A DNA stretch of 64,000 nt from an uncultured Prevotellaceae bacterium (lineage in GTDB: Bacteria; Bacteroidota; Bacteroidia; Bacteroidales; Bacteroidaceae). A program made the translations under genes and the position numbers. The notes under the pieces were generated by a model. The model saw nothing but the letters and a program-made list of their open reading frames with translations, made no database searches and was not told where the DNA came from. This document shows, one piece after another, positions 16,508 to 24,433 of this stretch (the stretch's first letter is position 1; the number at the start of each line of letters is the position of its first letter). The DNA lies in the NCBI GenBank assembly GCA_902763615.1, contig CACWSX010000001.1, positions 1 to 64,000 of the forward strand, in the 5' to 3' direction.

Positions 16508-17656
16508 ATGAGAACCGTTAGATTTTTATTTCTTACAACGATAGTGGCGTTGCTCACTGCCTGCGGAGGTCATCAAACGAAGGCTTCGCAGGCAGAGGGC
16601 GACACTGTCCGTTTCAAATATGCCACGCAGCTCAGTGTTGTGCGCTACGACGGCTATACAATTGCTACACTGAAAAATCCTTGGAAGGAGGGTATGGTTC
16701 TCCACCAATATGTGCTGGTGCCTGCCAGTGCAGCTAAGATACCTGCCGGTATCCCTCATGGCACTACCATTGTACGTACCCCACTCAGCCGTTCGATGAT
16801 ATTTTCTACCGTCCACTGTGCCATGCTGATGGACTTTGGCAAGCAAGACTGCATCGCGGGGGTGGCGGATTTGAAATACATTAAGATTCCTTGGATTCAA
16901 CAACAGGTGAAAGAAGGCCGGATCAGTGATGTGGGCGACGGCTTGAGTCCTGTCGTTGAGAAGATCATCGACCAGCGGCCTGATGCCTTGTTTCTCTCAC
17001 CCTTCGAAAACAGTGGCGGCTATGGCAAACTCGAAGATATCGATATCCCCATCGTGGAGTGTGCGGAATATATGGAATCATCGCCTTTGGGTCGTGCTGA
17101 GTGGCTGCGTTTCTATGGTTTACTCTTTGGTTGCGAACAGAAGGCTGATAGTCTCTTTGACACCATCGACAAGAACTACAATCATCTGAAGACCCTTGCC
17201 ACCCATCCCCCAACACCTAACACCCAACACCCATCACCTACCGTCCTGCTCGACAATGTCACGGGCAGCGTCTGGTATGTTCCTGGTGGCAAAAGCACCA
17301 TCGGCCAGATGATTCAAGATGCCGGCGGCAGCTATCCCTGGGCTGACGATGACCACAACGGCTCCGTATCCCTTCCTTTCGAGAGCGTCTTGGAGAAAGC
17401 CGGTGAGGCAGACATCTGGCTCTTCCGTTACAGCAGCGACCATCAAATCACCTATGATGAACTGCGCAGTGAGCATCATGGCTATAACCAGTTCAAGGCT
17501 TTCCGTAATCAGCAGGTCTACGCTTGTAATGTTGAACAGAGTCTGTTCTATGAGGAGACACCCTTTCATCCTGACTGGTTGCTCAACGACTTCATCCGTA
17601 TTCTCCATCCGGAGCTGGACCATCTTGCCCCACTCCGTTATTACAAAAAACTTTGA
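16508..17656 (+). CDS. BtuF-like periplasmic substrate-binding lipoprotein
   Basis: The protein has 382 residues with a lipobox (VALLTAC) and the two-lobed TroA/BtuF-type binding-protein pattern. Lobe one has TPLSRSMIFSTVHCAMLMDFG, IAGVADLKYIK and RPDALFLSPFENSGG. Lobe two has LLDNVTGSVWYVPGGKSTIG and LEKAGEADIWLFRY. It should deliver corrinoid to a BtuCD transporter, but no btuC or btuD gene is in this operon, so they must be elsewhere. The interlobe helix carries a 14-codon low-complexity insert (THPPTPNTQHPSPT) coded by six heptads. It is the last gene of the riboswitch operon. Confidence 0.87.
   Translation: MRTVRFLFLTTIVALLTACGGHQTKASQAEGDTVRFKYATQLSVVRYDGYTIATLKNPWKEGMVLHQYVLVPASAAKIPAGIPHGTTIVRTPLSRSMIFSTVHCAMLMDFGKQDCIAGVADLKYIKIPWIQQQVKEGRISDVGDGLSPVVEKIIDQRPDALFLSPFENSGGYGKLEDIDIPIVECAEYMESSPLGRAEWLRFYGLLFGCEQKADSLFDTIDKNYNHLKTLATHPPTPNTQHPSPTVLLDNVTGSVWYVPGGKSTIGQMIQDAGGSYPWADDDHNGSVSLPFESVLEKAGEADIWLFRYSSDHQITYDELRSEHHGYNQFKAFRNQQVYACNVEQSLFYEETPFHPDWLLNDFIRILHPELDHLAPLRYYKKL
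17200..17241 (+). repeat. Six heptad words inside the btuF-like gene
   Basis: The words CACCCAT, CCCCCAA, CACCTAA, CACCCAA, CACCCAT and CACCTAC run without gaps for 42 bp. That is six words and exactly 14 codons, coding a Pro/Thr-rich linker. Confidence 0.88.
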
Positions 17657-17708
17657 GTTAACTCATTTCATCGTTTGAATTAACTCGATTAATGATTTGA
17701 GTTAATTC
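17652..17708. repeat. Three 22-bp-period palindromic units between convergent genes
   Basis: Words TTTGARTTAAYTC start at 17652, 17674 and 17696, exactly 22 bp apart, each holding the palindrome GARTTAAYTC. The array spans both stop codons of the convergent genes and is the only thing in the spacer. Confidence 0.8.
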
Positions 17709-18249
17709 AGTTCCAAGCGCGAAGGATGGAACCATCGAAAGAACAGAAGTAGCGCATCAGCGACGAACCCTCATCGCCACTGATAATTGCCCCTGTTTCC
17801 AGTTCATATGTACGCTTGCAACGGGAACAGTTCACCTGCTGACGGTTGCCTGTCCAATTCATCGCCTGCAGGTTGGTGCAATTCGGACAAGCACGATCAT
17901 AAGCCCAAAGGCCGTTGAAGTTGGTGGTACCGATAAAGAGTCCGATGCTATTGCTGGCACCAAGCACATAGCTGGAATAGTTTTCGAGGTCGGTGCTGAT
18001 GATGTTGTCTTCCTGAGGTGTCTTCTCGTCGTTGCTATTCACATAAACGTGGCGAACGCTGTTTTTACCATCGCCCTTAGTGGTCACATACACATAAGTA
18101 CCAGGATTCTGTGCAGCAGCAAAGAGCAGGCTCGTGGCGTGGTCCTTATAGCTGAAGACGAAGCGGCAGACATATTTCCGGCTCACAGGTGCCTCGGCTT
18201 CGCAGGCTATCAACCATACCCCCAGCAACAAAATCAGCAGCCGTTTCAT
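17707..18249 (-). CDS. Lipoprotein with Rieske-like fold and four-cysteine ligand set
   Basis: The protein has 180 residues and an N-terminal lipoprotein signal (LLGVWLIAC, Cys16). The C-terminal 60 residues follow the Rieske domain pattern: a first ligand loop at C121-PN-C124, a second at C141-SR-C144, then YELETGAIISGDEGSSLMRYF, as in the strand after a Rieske cluster. Classical Rieske proteins use C-x-H and C-x2-H, whereas here only cysteines are present. This suggests a zinc or rubredoxin-like site. The start overlaps the stop of argH by 4 bp, so it is probably cotranscribed. Function is unknown. Confidence 0.72.
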   Translation of the reverse strand: MKRLLILLLGVWLIACEAEAPVSRKYVCRFVFSYKDHATSLLFAAAQNPGTYVYVTTKGDGKNSVRHVYVNSNDEKTPQEDNIISTDLENYSSYVLGASNSIGLFIGTTNFNGLWAYDRACPNCTNLQAMNWTGNRQQVNCSRCKRTYELETGAIISGDEGSSLMRYFCSFDGSILRAWN

Positions 18250-19577
18250 CCGATGAGTTTTTTCTCGGCTTCTGTCATGTGCTCGAAATGGAAACCATCG
18301 AGTGTCTGCTGCATCAGAGCCTGGATCTGGTCGTTGCAGAGATTACCGATGGAACCTTCGTGGGTGTGGTGAATATCGTGACTAGCCTTGAACGTGCCGG
18401 CTTCGATATCGAGACCCACCTTCTTGTAGGCATCACGGAAGGGCATACCGTTAGCAGCGAGACGATTCACCTCCTCTACCGAGAACATCGGATCATACAT
18501 CGGATTGTCGAGGATATGCGCGTTCACCTCTATCTTATTAATAATGTAGGCGGCCATCTGCAAGCAGTCCTTCAGTTCACCGAAGGCAGGCAGGAATACT
18601 TCCTTGATAATCTGCAGGTCGCGGAAGTAGCCTACAGGCAGATTGTTCATAATCAGCGTCACCTGCTGTGGCAGACTCTGTAGTTTATTACACTTGGCAC
18701 GAATCAGTTCGAACACATCGGGATTCTTCTTATGAGGCATGATCGATGAGCCCGTGGTACACTCCTTCGGCAGCTTCACAAACGAGAAGTTCTGCGAGTT
18801 GAACAGACAGGCGTCGAAGGCCATCTTGGCGATGGTGCCAGCGATGGTGGCGATGGCGAAGCCCACGTTGCGCTCCATCTTGCCGCGTCCCATCTGGGCA
18901 TACACCACATTGTAGTCCATCGAGTCGAAGCCCAACAATTCCGTTGTCATCGTACGGTTCAGGGGGAACGACGACCCATAGCCGGCAGCGGAACCAAGCG
19001 GATTGCGGTTGGTCATCTTATAGGCGGCTTGCAGGAACAGCATATCGTCGGTCAGGCTCTCGGCATAGGCACCGAACCACAGACCGAAGCTCGACGGCAT
19101 CGCAATCTGCAGATGGGTGTAGCCGGGCATCAGTACATCCTTATATTGATTGCTCTTCTGGATGAGTTCGTCGAAAAGGATTTTCACCTCATCGGCAATC
19201 TCCATCAACTCATGACGGGTGAAGAGCTTGAGATCGACGAGTACCTGATCATTGCGCGAACGGCCGGAGTGGATCTTCTTACCCATATCGCCGAGTTTGC
19301 GGGTGAGCAGCATCTCCACTTGAGAGTGGACATCTTCCACATCATCCTCGATTACAAACTCACCGCGTTCAGCCAGGTGATAGATATTCTTCAATTCGGC
19401 CAACAGAGCCGTCAGTTCGTCTTTCTCCAACAGACCAATGCTCTCCAACATGGTGATGTGAGCCATCGAACCTAGCACGTCGTATTTAGCCAAATAGAGA
19501 TCCATCTCACGGTCTCTGCCCACAGTAAACCGTTCTATCTCCTTATTAATTTCAAAGTTCTTCTCCCAAAGTTTCAT
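18246..19577 (-). CDS. argH: Argininosuccinate lyase
   Basis: This 443-residue enzyme splits argininosuccinate into arginine and fumarate in the last step of arginine synthesis. The fumarate-lyase signature GSSIMPHKKNPD lies at about residues 274-285, and other hallmarks are VEDVHSQVE, SGRSRNDQV and PGYTHLQIAMP. The length is normal for the family. It follows the SRPBCC gene by 41 bp that are filled by a heptad array, within the pyrE to argH minus-strand run. Confidence 0.97.
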   Translation of the reverse strand: MKLWEKNFEINKEIERFTVGRDREMDLYLAKYDVLGSMAHITMLESIGLLEKDELTALLAELKNIYHLAERGEFVIEDDVEDVHSQVEMLLTRKLGDMGKKIHSGRSRNDQVLVDLKLFTRHELMEIADEVKILFDELIQKSNQYKDVLMPGYTHLQIAMPSSFGLWFGAYAESLTDDMLFLQAAYKMTNRNPLGSAAGYGSSFPLNRTMTTELLGFDSMDYNVVYAQMGRGKMERNVGFAIATIAGTIAKMAFDACLFNSQNFSFVKLPKECTTGSSIMPHKKNPDVFELIRAKCNKLQSLPQQVTLIMNNLPVGYFRDLQIIKEVFLPAFGELKDCLQMAAYIINKIEVNAHILDNPMYDPMFSVEEVNRLAANGMPFRDAYKKVGLDIEAGTFKASHDIHHTHEGSIGNLCNDQIQALMQQTLDGFHFEHMTEAEKKLIG

Positions 19578-19580
19578 CTT

Positions 19581-19617
19581 GACTTTAGTTATTTTTGACT
19601 TTAGATTATAGATTATA
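19581..19617 (-). repeat. Heptad word array before argH
   Basis: The plus strand reads GACTTTA, GTTATTT, two extra T, GACTTTA, GATTATA, GATTATA. It fills the spacer immediately upstream of the argH start and contains no promoter box. Confidence 0.65.
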
Positions 19618-19618
19618 A

Positions 19619-20050
19619 TTAGACGTAATGCACTTGCGCCAGGGCGTCGGCGATCTTTTCGATACCGTCCTGCAAGGGTTTCTCTACCATTCCTTTGATA
19701 AAGGGGGGAAGCTCAGCCTTTAGTGTCAATTTCATCTTTGAGTTCTGCTCATCAACGGGCAGAACCTGAATCCAAAGGTTGAAAGGCACTGGAGATTGTA
19801 CTGTCTCAAATTTCACACACTTCGGCTCCTCGCGGTCGCAGATACGCAGTTTCAGTTCACCCACGGGAGCGACGTTGAGGCTGACGGTATCCTCGTCGAA
19901 CTTGAAGTCATTGACCTTGTCTTCTGGCACACGGTCCTGCACTTTATTCAGGTTGCGCAGGTCGCTGATGTTGTCATAAACAGCCTGCTGAGGGTAGGGG
20001 ATCTGCTTCACGCTACTCTCGAACTTGCTTTCACTTCCGAATAATCCCAT
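19619..20050 (-). CDS. SRPBCC (START-like) family protein
   Basis: This 143-residue soluble protein follows the helix-grip pattern: FESSVKQIPYPQQAVYDNISDLRNL at the start, a beta-sheet core (VAPVGELKLRICDREEPK), and a long C-terminal helix (FIKGMVEKPLQDGIEKIADAL). Such domains bind small hydrophobic ligands in a central cavity. It lies 12 bp after pyrE and is a regular neighbour of pyrE in related Bacteroidales. No enzymatic residues are evident. Confidence 0.8.
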   Translation of the reverse strand: MGLFGSESKFESSVKQIPYPQQAVYDNISDLRNLNKVQDRVPEDKVNDFKFDEDTVSLNVAPVGELKLRICDREEPKCVKFETVQSPVPFNLWIQVLPVDEQNSKMKLTLKAELPPFIKGMVEKPLQDGIEKIADALAQVHYV

Positions 20051-20062
20051 AATGCCTTTATT

Positions 20063-20692
20063 TTATTGTTTCCACGTCTCTGGACTCTTGCGCCATTCGG
20101 CAAGCACAGCCTTGTCTTCTTCCTTGATATAACCGGTCTTTGCAGCCTCTTCGACCACAGCATCGTAGTTGCTTAGCGTAATAAGTTTCACACCAGCCTC
20201 TTCGAAAGCCTTCTCAGCTACAGGGAAACCATAGGTGAACGATGCCACCATGCCAATTACCTCAACACCGTACTCGCGAAGCGCAGCAACAGCCTTCAGC
20301 GAAGAACCGCCGGTAGAAATCAGATCTTCTACCACCACGACTTTGGCACCTTTTTCAATTTCACCTTCAATCTGATTGCCCATACCATGATCCTTCGGCT
20401 TCGGACGGACATAGCTGAATGGCAATCCCAACTGATCGGCCACGAGAGCTCCTTGTGCGATGGCGCCAGTGGCGACACCAGCCACAGCCTCAGCCTCAGG
20501 GAAGTTCTCCTGAATGGCGTGACAGAGCTCAAGTTTCACAAACGAACGCACATCAGTAAACGATAAAGTTTTGCGATTGTCGGTATAGATGGGTGACTTC
20601 CAGCCAGAAGCCCAAGTAAACGGGTCGTTCGGCTGCAACTTGATGGCTTTGATATCCATCAGTTTCTTGGCTAATTGATGCTTGATTTCCAT
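20063..20692 (-). CDS. pyrE: Orotate phosphoribosyltransferase
   Basis: This 209-residue enzyme makes orotidine 5'-phosphate from orotate and PRPP in pyrimidine synthesis. The PRPP-binding loop VVVVEDLISTGGS is clear, with FTWASGWKSPIYTDNR at the N-terminus. ATG 20692 is chosen because the promoter box TACCTTTG lies at 20722-20715, so the longer upstream frame cannot be transcribed. It is the first gene of a run with the SRPBCC protein, argH and the Rieske-like lipoprotein. Confidence 0.96.
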   Translation of the reverse strand: MEIKHQLAKKLMDIKAIKLQPNDPFTWASGWKSPIYTDNRKTLSFTDVRSFVKLELCHAIQENFPEAEAVAGVATGAIAQGALVADQLGLPFSYVRPKPKDHGMGNQIEGEIEKGAKVVVVEDLISTGGSSLKAVAALREYGVEVIGMVASFTYGFPVAEKAFEEAGVKLITLSNYDAVVEEAAKTGYIKEEDKAVLAEWRKSPETWKQ

Positions 20693-20714
20693 AATAAATT
20701 GTTTATTTTGCGTG

Positions 20715-20773
20715 CAAAGGTACAAAAAAACTATCAACAATCGACTATAAACTATAAACTTTTTGTATCTTTG
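20715..20773. promoter_or_regulatory. Divergent promoters flanking a heptad array
   Basis: A minus-strand -7 box TACCTTTG (20722-20715) serves pyrE, and a plus-strand box TATCTTTG (20766-20773) serves the esterase gene. Between them lie four 7-bp words at 20730-20757 (ACTATCA, ACAATCG, ACTATAA, ACTATAA). Confidence 0.72.
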
Positions 20774-20812
20774 CATCCAGATATAGATAACCATAACTTA
20801 TTATTTGCAATT

Positions 20813-22303
20813 ATGAAAAGGATTTTGTTTCTAACAACGTTGTTCTGTGCAGTACTGATGGTGCAGGCGCAGAGACCGCAAATGATGCGGACGGCAGAGC
20901 CTGGAAAGACCGACCAGACCGCGCGGAAGTTCACACTCAATCTGACGGAAGACGGGAAGGCGCAGATGGTGTGTTTCCTCCCCACGAAACCCTCTGGCAA
21001 GGCCATTGTCGGCATCCCTGGCGGTGGCTATTCCATGTTGTCGAACACCCACGAGGGCACGATGGCTGCCGACTGGCTCAACCAGAAGGGCATCGCCTAT
21101 TTCGTGGTGAACTATCGTCTGCCCAATGGTGACCGTATGATTCCGATGAGTGATGTGTGGCAGGGATTCCGCATCGTACGCGACTCCGCAGCAGTCTGGG
21201 GCATCAATCCTCGCGATGTGGGTATTATGGGTTTCTCAGCTGGTGGTCACTTGGCATCGGTCATCTCCACCCATTCCGAATATGATGTGCGCCCCGACTT
21301 CTCCATCCTCTTTTATCCCGTTATCTCAATGGACGAGAAGGTGTCGCATGTATGGTCGTGCCGCAACTTCCTTGGCGAGGATCAGAAGGACCCGAAGATG
21401 GTGCGTGAGTTCTCTACCAACAATGCTGTGCGTCGTCACATCACACCGCCTGCTTGTATCATCATGTCGGGCGACGACAATCTCGTACCCCCACTCACTA
21501 ATGGTTTGACGTATTATACCGCCATGCGCAATGCCGGCAACGACTGCATGCTGTTGCTCTATCCTACTGGCGGTCACGGCTATGGCTTCGGCACTTGGTT
21601 TCCGTATCATAATGAGATGCTCGCTACACTCGGCAAATGGCTCGATCAGCTGAAGGCACCCAAGCAGGATGCTATCCGTGTGGCTTGCATCGGCAACAGC
21701 ATTACCGACGGTCACGGTATCGACCTCGCACCGCGCAACGGCTATCCTGCTCAGCTACAGCGACTTCTAGGCAATGACTATTGCGTGAAGAACTTCGGTG
21801 TGAGCGCACGTACCATGCTCAACAAGGGCGACTATCCCTATATGAACGAGCAGGCTTGGCGCGATGCCCTTGCCTTCAAACCTGATATCGTCATTATCAA
21901 GCTTGGTACCAATGACTCCAAGCCAGAGAACTGGCAATACAATGCTGAGTTCCGTCAGGACCTTGAGCAGATGATTACCACCCTCTGTCCTTCACTGGCT
22001 CAGCCCGCCAAGAAGGGCAAGAAAGCTAAAAAAGGTCAGGCTGCTGAGCCTGTGAAGCCACAGATCTATCTCTGCACACCTATTCCTGCTTTCAAGTCTA
22101 CATGGAACATCAACGATTCTGTGATTGTCAACGGCATTATCCCTATTCAGAAAGAGGTGGCTGCGAAGTACGGCTTGAAGATTATCGACCTCCATACCCT
22201 CTATGCCAACGATGGCGACAAGATGCTGGCCGACGGTATACACCCCGATGATAAGGGTGCACGCCGCATGGCACAAATCATTGCAGAGGAACTCAAGAAG
22301 TAA
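20813..22303 (+). CDS. Two-domain secreted esterase (alpha/beta hydrolase plus SGNH hydrolase)
   Basis: This secreted protein of 496 residues has a signal peptide (LFLTTLFCAVLMVQAQ). Domain one (about 45-285) is an alpha/beta hydrolase: oxyanion region GIPGGGYSML, nucleophile elbow GFSAGGH, and acid and histidine in SGDDNLVPP and GGHGYGFG. Domain two (about 295-495) is an SGNH/GDSL hydrolase: block I GNSITDG, block III GTNDS, block V DGIHPDDKG. Both families include carbohydrate acetyl esterases, so removal of acetyl groups from plant polysaccharides is likely. A lysine-rich linker (KKGKKAKKGQ) interrupts the SGNH domain. The gene stands alone, with its own promoter. Confidence 0.88.
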   Translation: MKRILFLTTLFCAVLMVQAQRPQMMRTAEPGKTDQTARKFTLNLTEDGKAQMVCFLPTKPSGKAIVGIPGGGYSMLSNTHEGTMAADWLNQKGIAYFVVNYRLPNGDRMIPMSDVWQGFRIVRDSAAVWGINPRDVGIMGFSAGGHLASVISTHSEYDVRPDFSILFYPVISMDEKVSHVWSCRNFLGEDQKDPKMVREFSTNNAVRRHITPPACIIMSGDDNLVPPLTNGLTYYTAMRNAGNDCMLLLYPTGGHGYGFGTWFPYHNEMLATLGKWLDQLKAPKQDAIRVACIGNSITDGHGIDLAPRNGYPAQLQRLLGNDYCVKNFGVSARTMLNKGDYPYMNEQAWRDALAFKPDIVIIKLGTNDSKPENWQYNAEFRQDLEQMITTLCPSLAQPAKKGKKAKKGQAAEPVKPQIYLCTPIPAFKSTWNINDSVIVNGIIPIQKEVAAKYGLKIIDLHTLYANDGDKMLADGIHPDDKGARRMAQIIAEELKK

Positions 22304-22316
22304 GAGAGTTTCCTCT

Positions 22317-23015
22317 TTACGACTTTGCGAAACCGAGGGCGAGCACGCTGATTCTGACGTTGCTCGCCTTCTGCATTTCTTTGGCACAGGCGATGATGGT
22401 AGCACCTGTAGTCACCACATCGTCGATCAGTAGCAGATGCTTTCCGCTGATGCTGTCAGCGTCCTGAAGTTCGAACACATCCTCCACGTTTTCATTACGC
22501 TCCCAGCGGCCCCGTCGCGTCTGACTTCCTGCAAATCGCGTGCGTCTGACAACTCGGTTAGCGATAGGCAGACTTGTCACTTCACTCACACCTTTCGCCA
22601 GCATCATACTCTGGTTGTACCCACGTTCGCGTTCGCGTTTCTTCGCTAACGGCACGGGCACAAGGGCATCGATGTCGTCAAACAAGCCGTTGCGCATCAG
22701 TTCCTTGGCCATCATGCGCCCCATTACCTCACCAATCTCAGGATGGTTCTTGTATTTCAGTTCATAGAGAATATTGGCTGTTTCGGCATGCGGCTCGTAG
22801 TAGAATAGGGCGGTGGCCTTCTCGATGGCGATTTGTCCCCAGAACAATTTGGCCATCACGTTCTCATAGAGGTCACGGCCGAAGTCTGTGCGCGGCATAT
22901 GCAGATAGCATTTGCTGCATAGTGTTTCCTCAGTCACGGCAAGTCGTTCGCCGCAGACAACACACAGTCGAGGCGATATCAAGTCGAGCAGACGACTCCA
23001 GAAACTAATCTTCAT
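22317..23015 (-). CDS. ComF-family phosphoribosyltransferase-like protein
   Basis: The protein has 232 residues. An N-terminal zinc ribbon (C18-x2-C21 and C33-x2-C36) is followed by a type I phosphoribosyltransferase domain with the PRPP loop LLLIDDVVTTGAT. This is the ComF/GntX architecture. In naturally competent bacteria it is linked to DNA uptake, and here the role is unproven. The start overlaps the end of recX by 11 bp, so prmC, recX and this gene form one operon. Confidence 0.9.
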   Translation of the reverse strand: MKISFWSRLLDLISPRLCVVCGERLAVTEETLCSKCYLHMPRTDFGRDLYENVMAKLFWGQIAIEKATALFYYEPHAETANILYELKYKNHPEIGEVMGRMMAKELMRNGLFDDIDALVPVPLAKKRERERGYNQSMMLAKGVSEVTSLPIANRVVRRTRFAGSQTRRGRWERNENVEDVFELQDADSISGKHLLLIDDVVTTGATIIACAKEMQKASNVRISVLALGFAKS

Positions 23016-23502
23016 CTGCTTCGAACTCGTCTTCGTTAATGTTGCTGGTATTCACACACTGACGGATGAGGTCGAAGGTAAAGCCGCGCCCGAGGGCGAA
23101 GCGAACCAGTTTCTTGCTGCGCTCGTAGTCGCTTTCTGCCTTAATGCTTTTACTTTTTTGTTTTAGCAGGGGATTGAGCACTTTCAGGTATTCCTCGTCG
23201 CTGATCTCGTCGAGCACCATTTGTTGGACGTCGTCGTCGATGCGTTTCAGCCAGAGGGCCTGCTGTACCTTCCTGCGACCCCATTTGTTGTAGCGGATCT
23301 TGTCCTTCACAAAAGCACGGGCATAACGTTCGTCGTCGACATAGCGCTCCTTCACGAGTCGTGCCATCACACGAGCCTGTACGGCCTCTGTCAGTTCCCA
23401 TTTCCGCATCTTCTCGAGCATTTCGTGCTGACAATGCTCAGCATTGGCACACAGCGAGGCCAGTTGCAGGAAAGCCTCTTGTTCGGTCATTTCTTTTTTC
23501 AT
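23005..23502 (-). CDS. recX: Regulatory protein RecX
   Basis: The protein has 165 residues made of three-helix repeats typical of RecX, a modulator of RecA filaments. Recognisable parts are LVKERYVDDERYARAFV, RYNKWGRRKVQQAL, and RKLVRFALGRGF-like motifs near the C-terminus. It overlaps prmC by 4 bp. Confidence 0.9.
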   Translation of the reverse strand: MKKEMTEQEAFLQLASLCANAEHCQHEMLEKMRKWELTEAVQARVMARLVKERYVDDERYARAFVKDKIRYNKWGRRKVQQALWLKRIDDDVQQMVLDEISDEEYLKVLNPLLKQKSKSIKAESDYERSKKLVRFALGRGFTFDLIRQCVNTSNINEDEFEADED

Positions 23503-24425
23503 ATCTTTTTAGCTTTAAGGAATCGTTGTTTACCAAACATATCCAGTTTGATTTCTGTCTTAGCATAGCCCAGCTCGTGAACCATCGACTCTGTCTCGCT
23601 GGCGTAGAGCGGGTTCAGTTCAAAATAGAGCAGGCCATTAGGCTTCAATGTCTTCTGACCATATTTGGCGATGGCGCGATAAAAGCGCAACGGATCGTCG
23701 TCAGGCACAAACAGCGCCAGATGCGGTTCGTGCTCCAGCACATGTCTCTCCATCGTCGCAGCCTCCTTCTGACACACATACGGCGGATTGCTCACGATCG
23801 CGTCCCACTGCTGAATCATGGGGACAGGATGAATCATGGGGACAGGCTCAATGATCGTAGCGTAGCGGAGATCAGAGTGCCTGTCCCCGTGATTCAACCT
23901 GTGATTCAAGGCGTCCCGTTTTTCGAAGGTCACCTCAGCCCCCAGTGCTTCTGCATTCTTCTTTGCGATGCGGAGGGCATCATCAGATATGTCCCATGCC
24001 GTCACTTTTGCTTGAGGCATCTCCAGCGCCAGCGTAATCGCGATACACCCGCTTCCTGTCCCCACATCGAGCACCTGGTATTCTCCTTCTCTCCTTACTC
24101 CTTCTCTTCTTCTCTCCTTAACCATCCATCGACATAGTTCCCCCGTTTCCGGTCTTGGAATCAGCACGCCTGGCTCTACATGAAAAGTCCGTCCGCAGAA
24201 TTCGGCTATGCCCACCACATACTGCACAGGCTCAGCCTTTTCCAAACGTTGCATCATCGCTTCCAGTTCCGACTGCTCTGTTTCACTCATTTCGTCGATC
24301 TTCCCGCAGACGATATCCGTCAGCGAGAGACCGAACCTCACGTCCAGCGCCCAGCGGACGATGGCCTTTGCCTCGTCTGTATCATAGATGCCCGTTAGTC
24401 TGTGCCAGAGTGTTTCGTATTTCAT
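23499..24425 (-). CDS. prmC: Peptide chain release factor N5-glutamine methyltransferase
   Basis: The 308-residue enzyme methylates the GGQ glutamine of release factors RF1 and RF2. The SAM motif VLDVGTGSGCIAITLA and the catalytic NPPY (IVSNPPYVC) are present, after an N-terminal helical domain and LIPRPETGEL. Two inserts are unusual. One is an RREGVRREG stretch coded by a heptad array (24082-24116). The other is about 30 residues between KRDALN and QWDAIVSNPPY, coded by a palindromic element (23812-23909). Both lie in loops, so activity may be kept. The promoter box ends only 8 bp before the ATG, so the transcript may be nearly leaderless. Confidence 0.94.
   Translation of the reverse strand: MKYETLWHRLTGIYDTDEAKAIVRWALDVRFGLSLTDIVCGKIDEMSETEQSELEAMMQRLEKAEPVQYVVGIAEFCGRTFHVEPGVLIPRPETGELCRWMVKERRREGVRREGEYQVLDVGTGSGCIAITLALEMPQAKVTAWDISDDALRIAKKNAEALGAEVTFEKRDALNHRLNHGDRHSDLRYATIIEPVPMIHPVPMIQQWDAIVSNPPYVCQKEAATMERHVLEHEPHLALFVPDDDPLRFYRAIAKYGQKTLKPNGLLYFELNPLYASETESMVHELGYAKTEIKLDMFGKQRFLKAKKI
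23812..23909. repeat. REP-like palindromic element translated inside prmC
   Basis: The arm GAATCATGGGGACAGG occurs twice in tandem (23813-23828 and 23831-23846). Its inverse CCTGTCCCCGTGATTC lies at 23880-23895, with a shortened second copy at 23898-23907. The middle holds a further imperfect palindrome with CGTAGCGTAGCG. Confidence 0.85.
24082..24116. repeat. Heptad word array inside prmC (TCTCCTT-type words)
   Basis: Five consecutive 7-bp pyrimidine-rich words on the plus strand are read as an Arg/Glu-rich loop just before the SAM-binding motif. Confidence 0.7.
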
Positions 24426-24433
24426 ATCGACGA

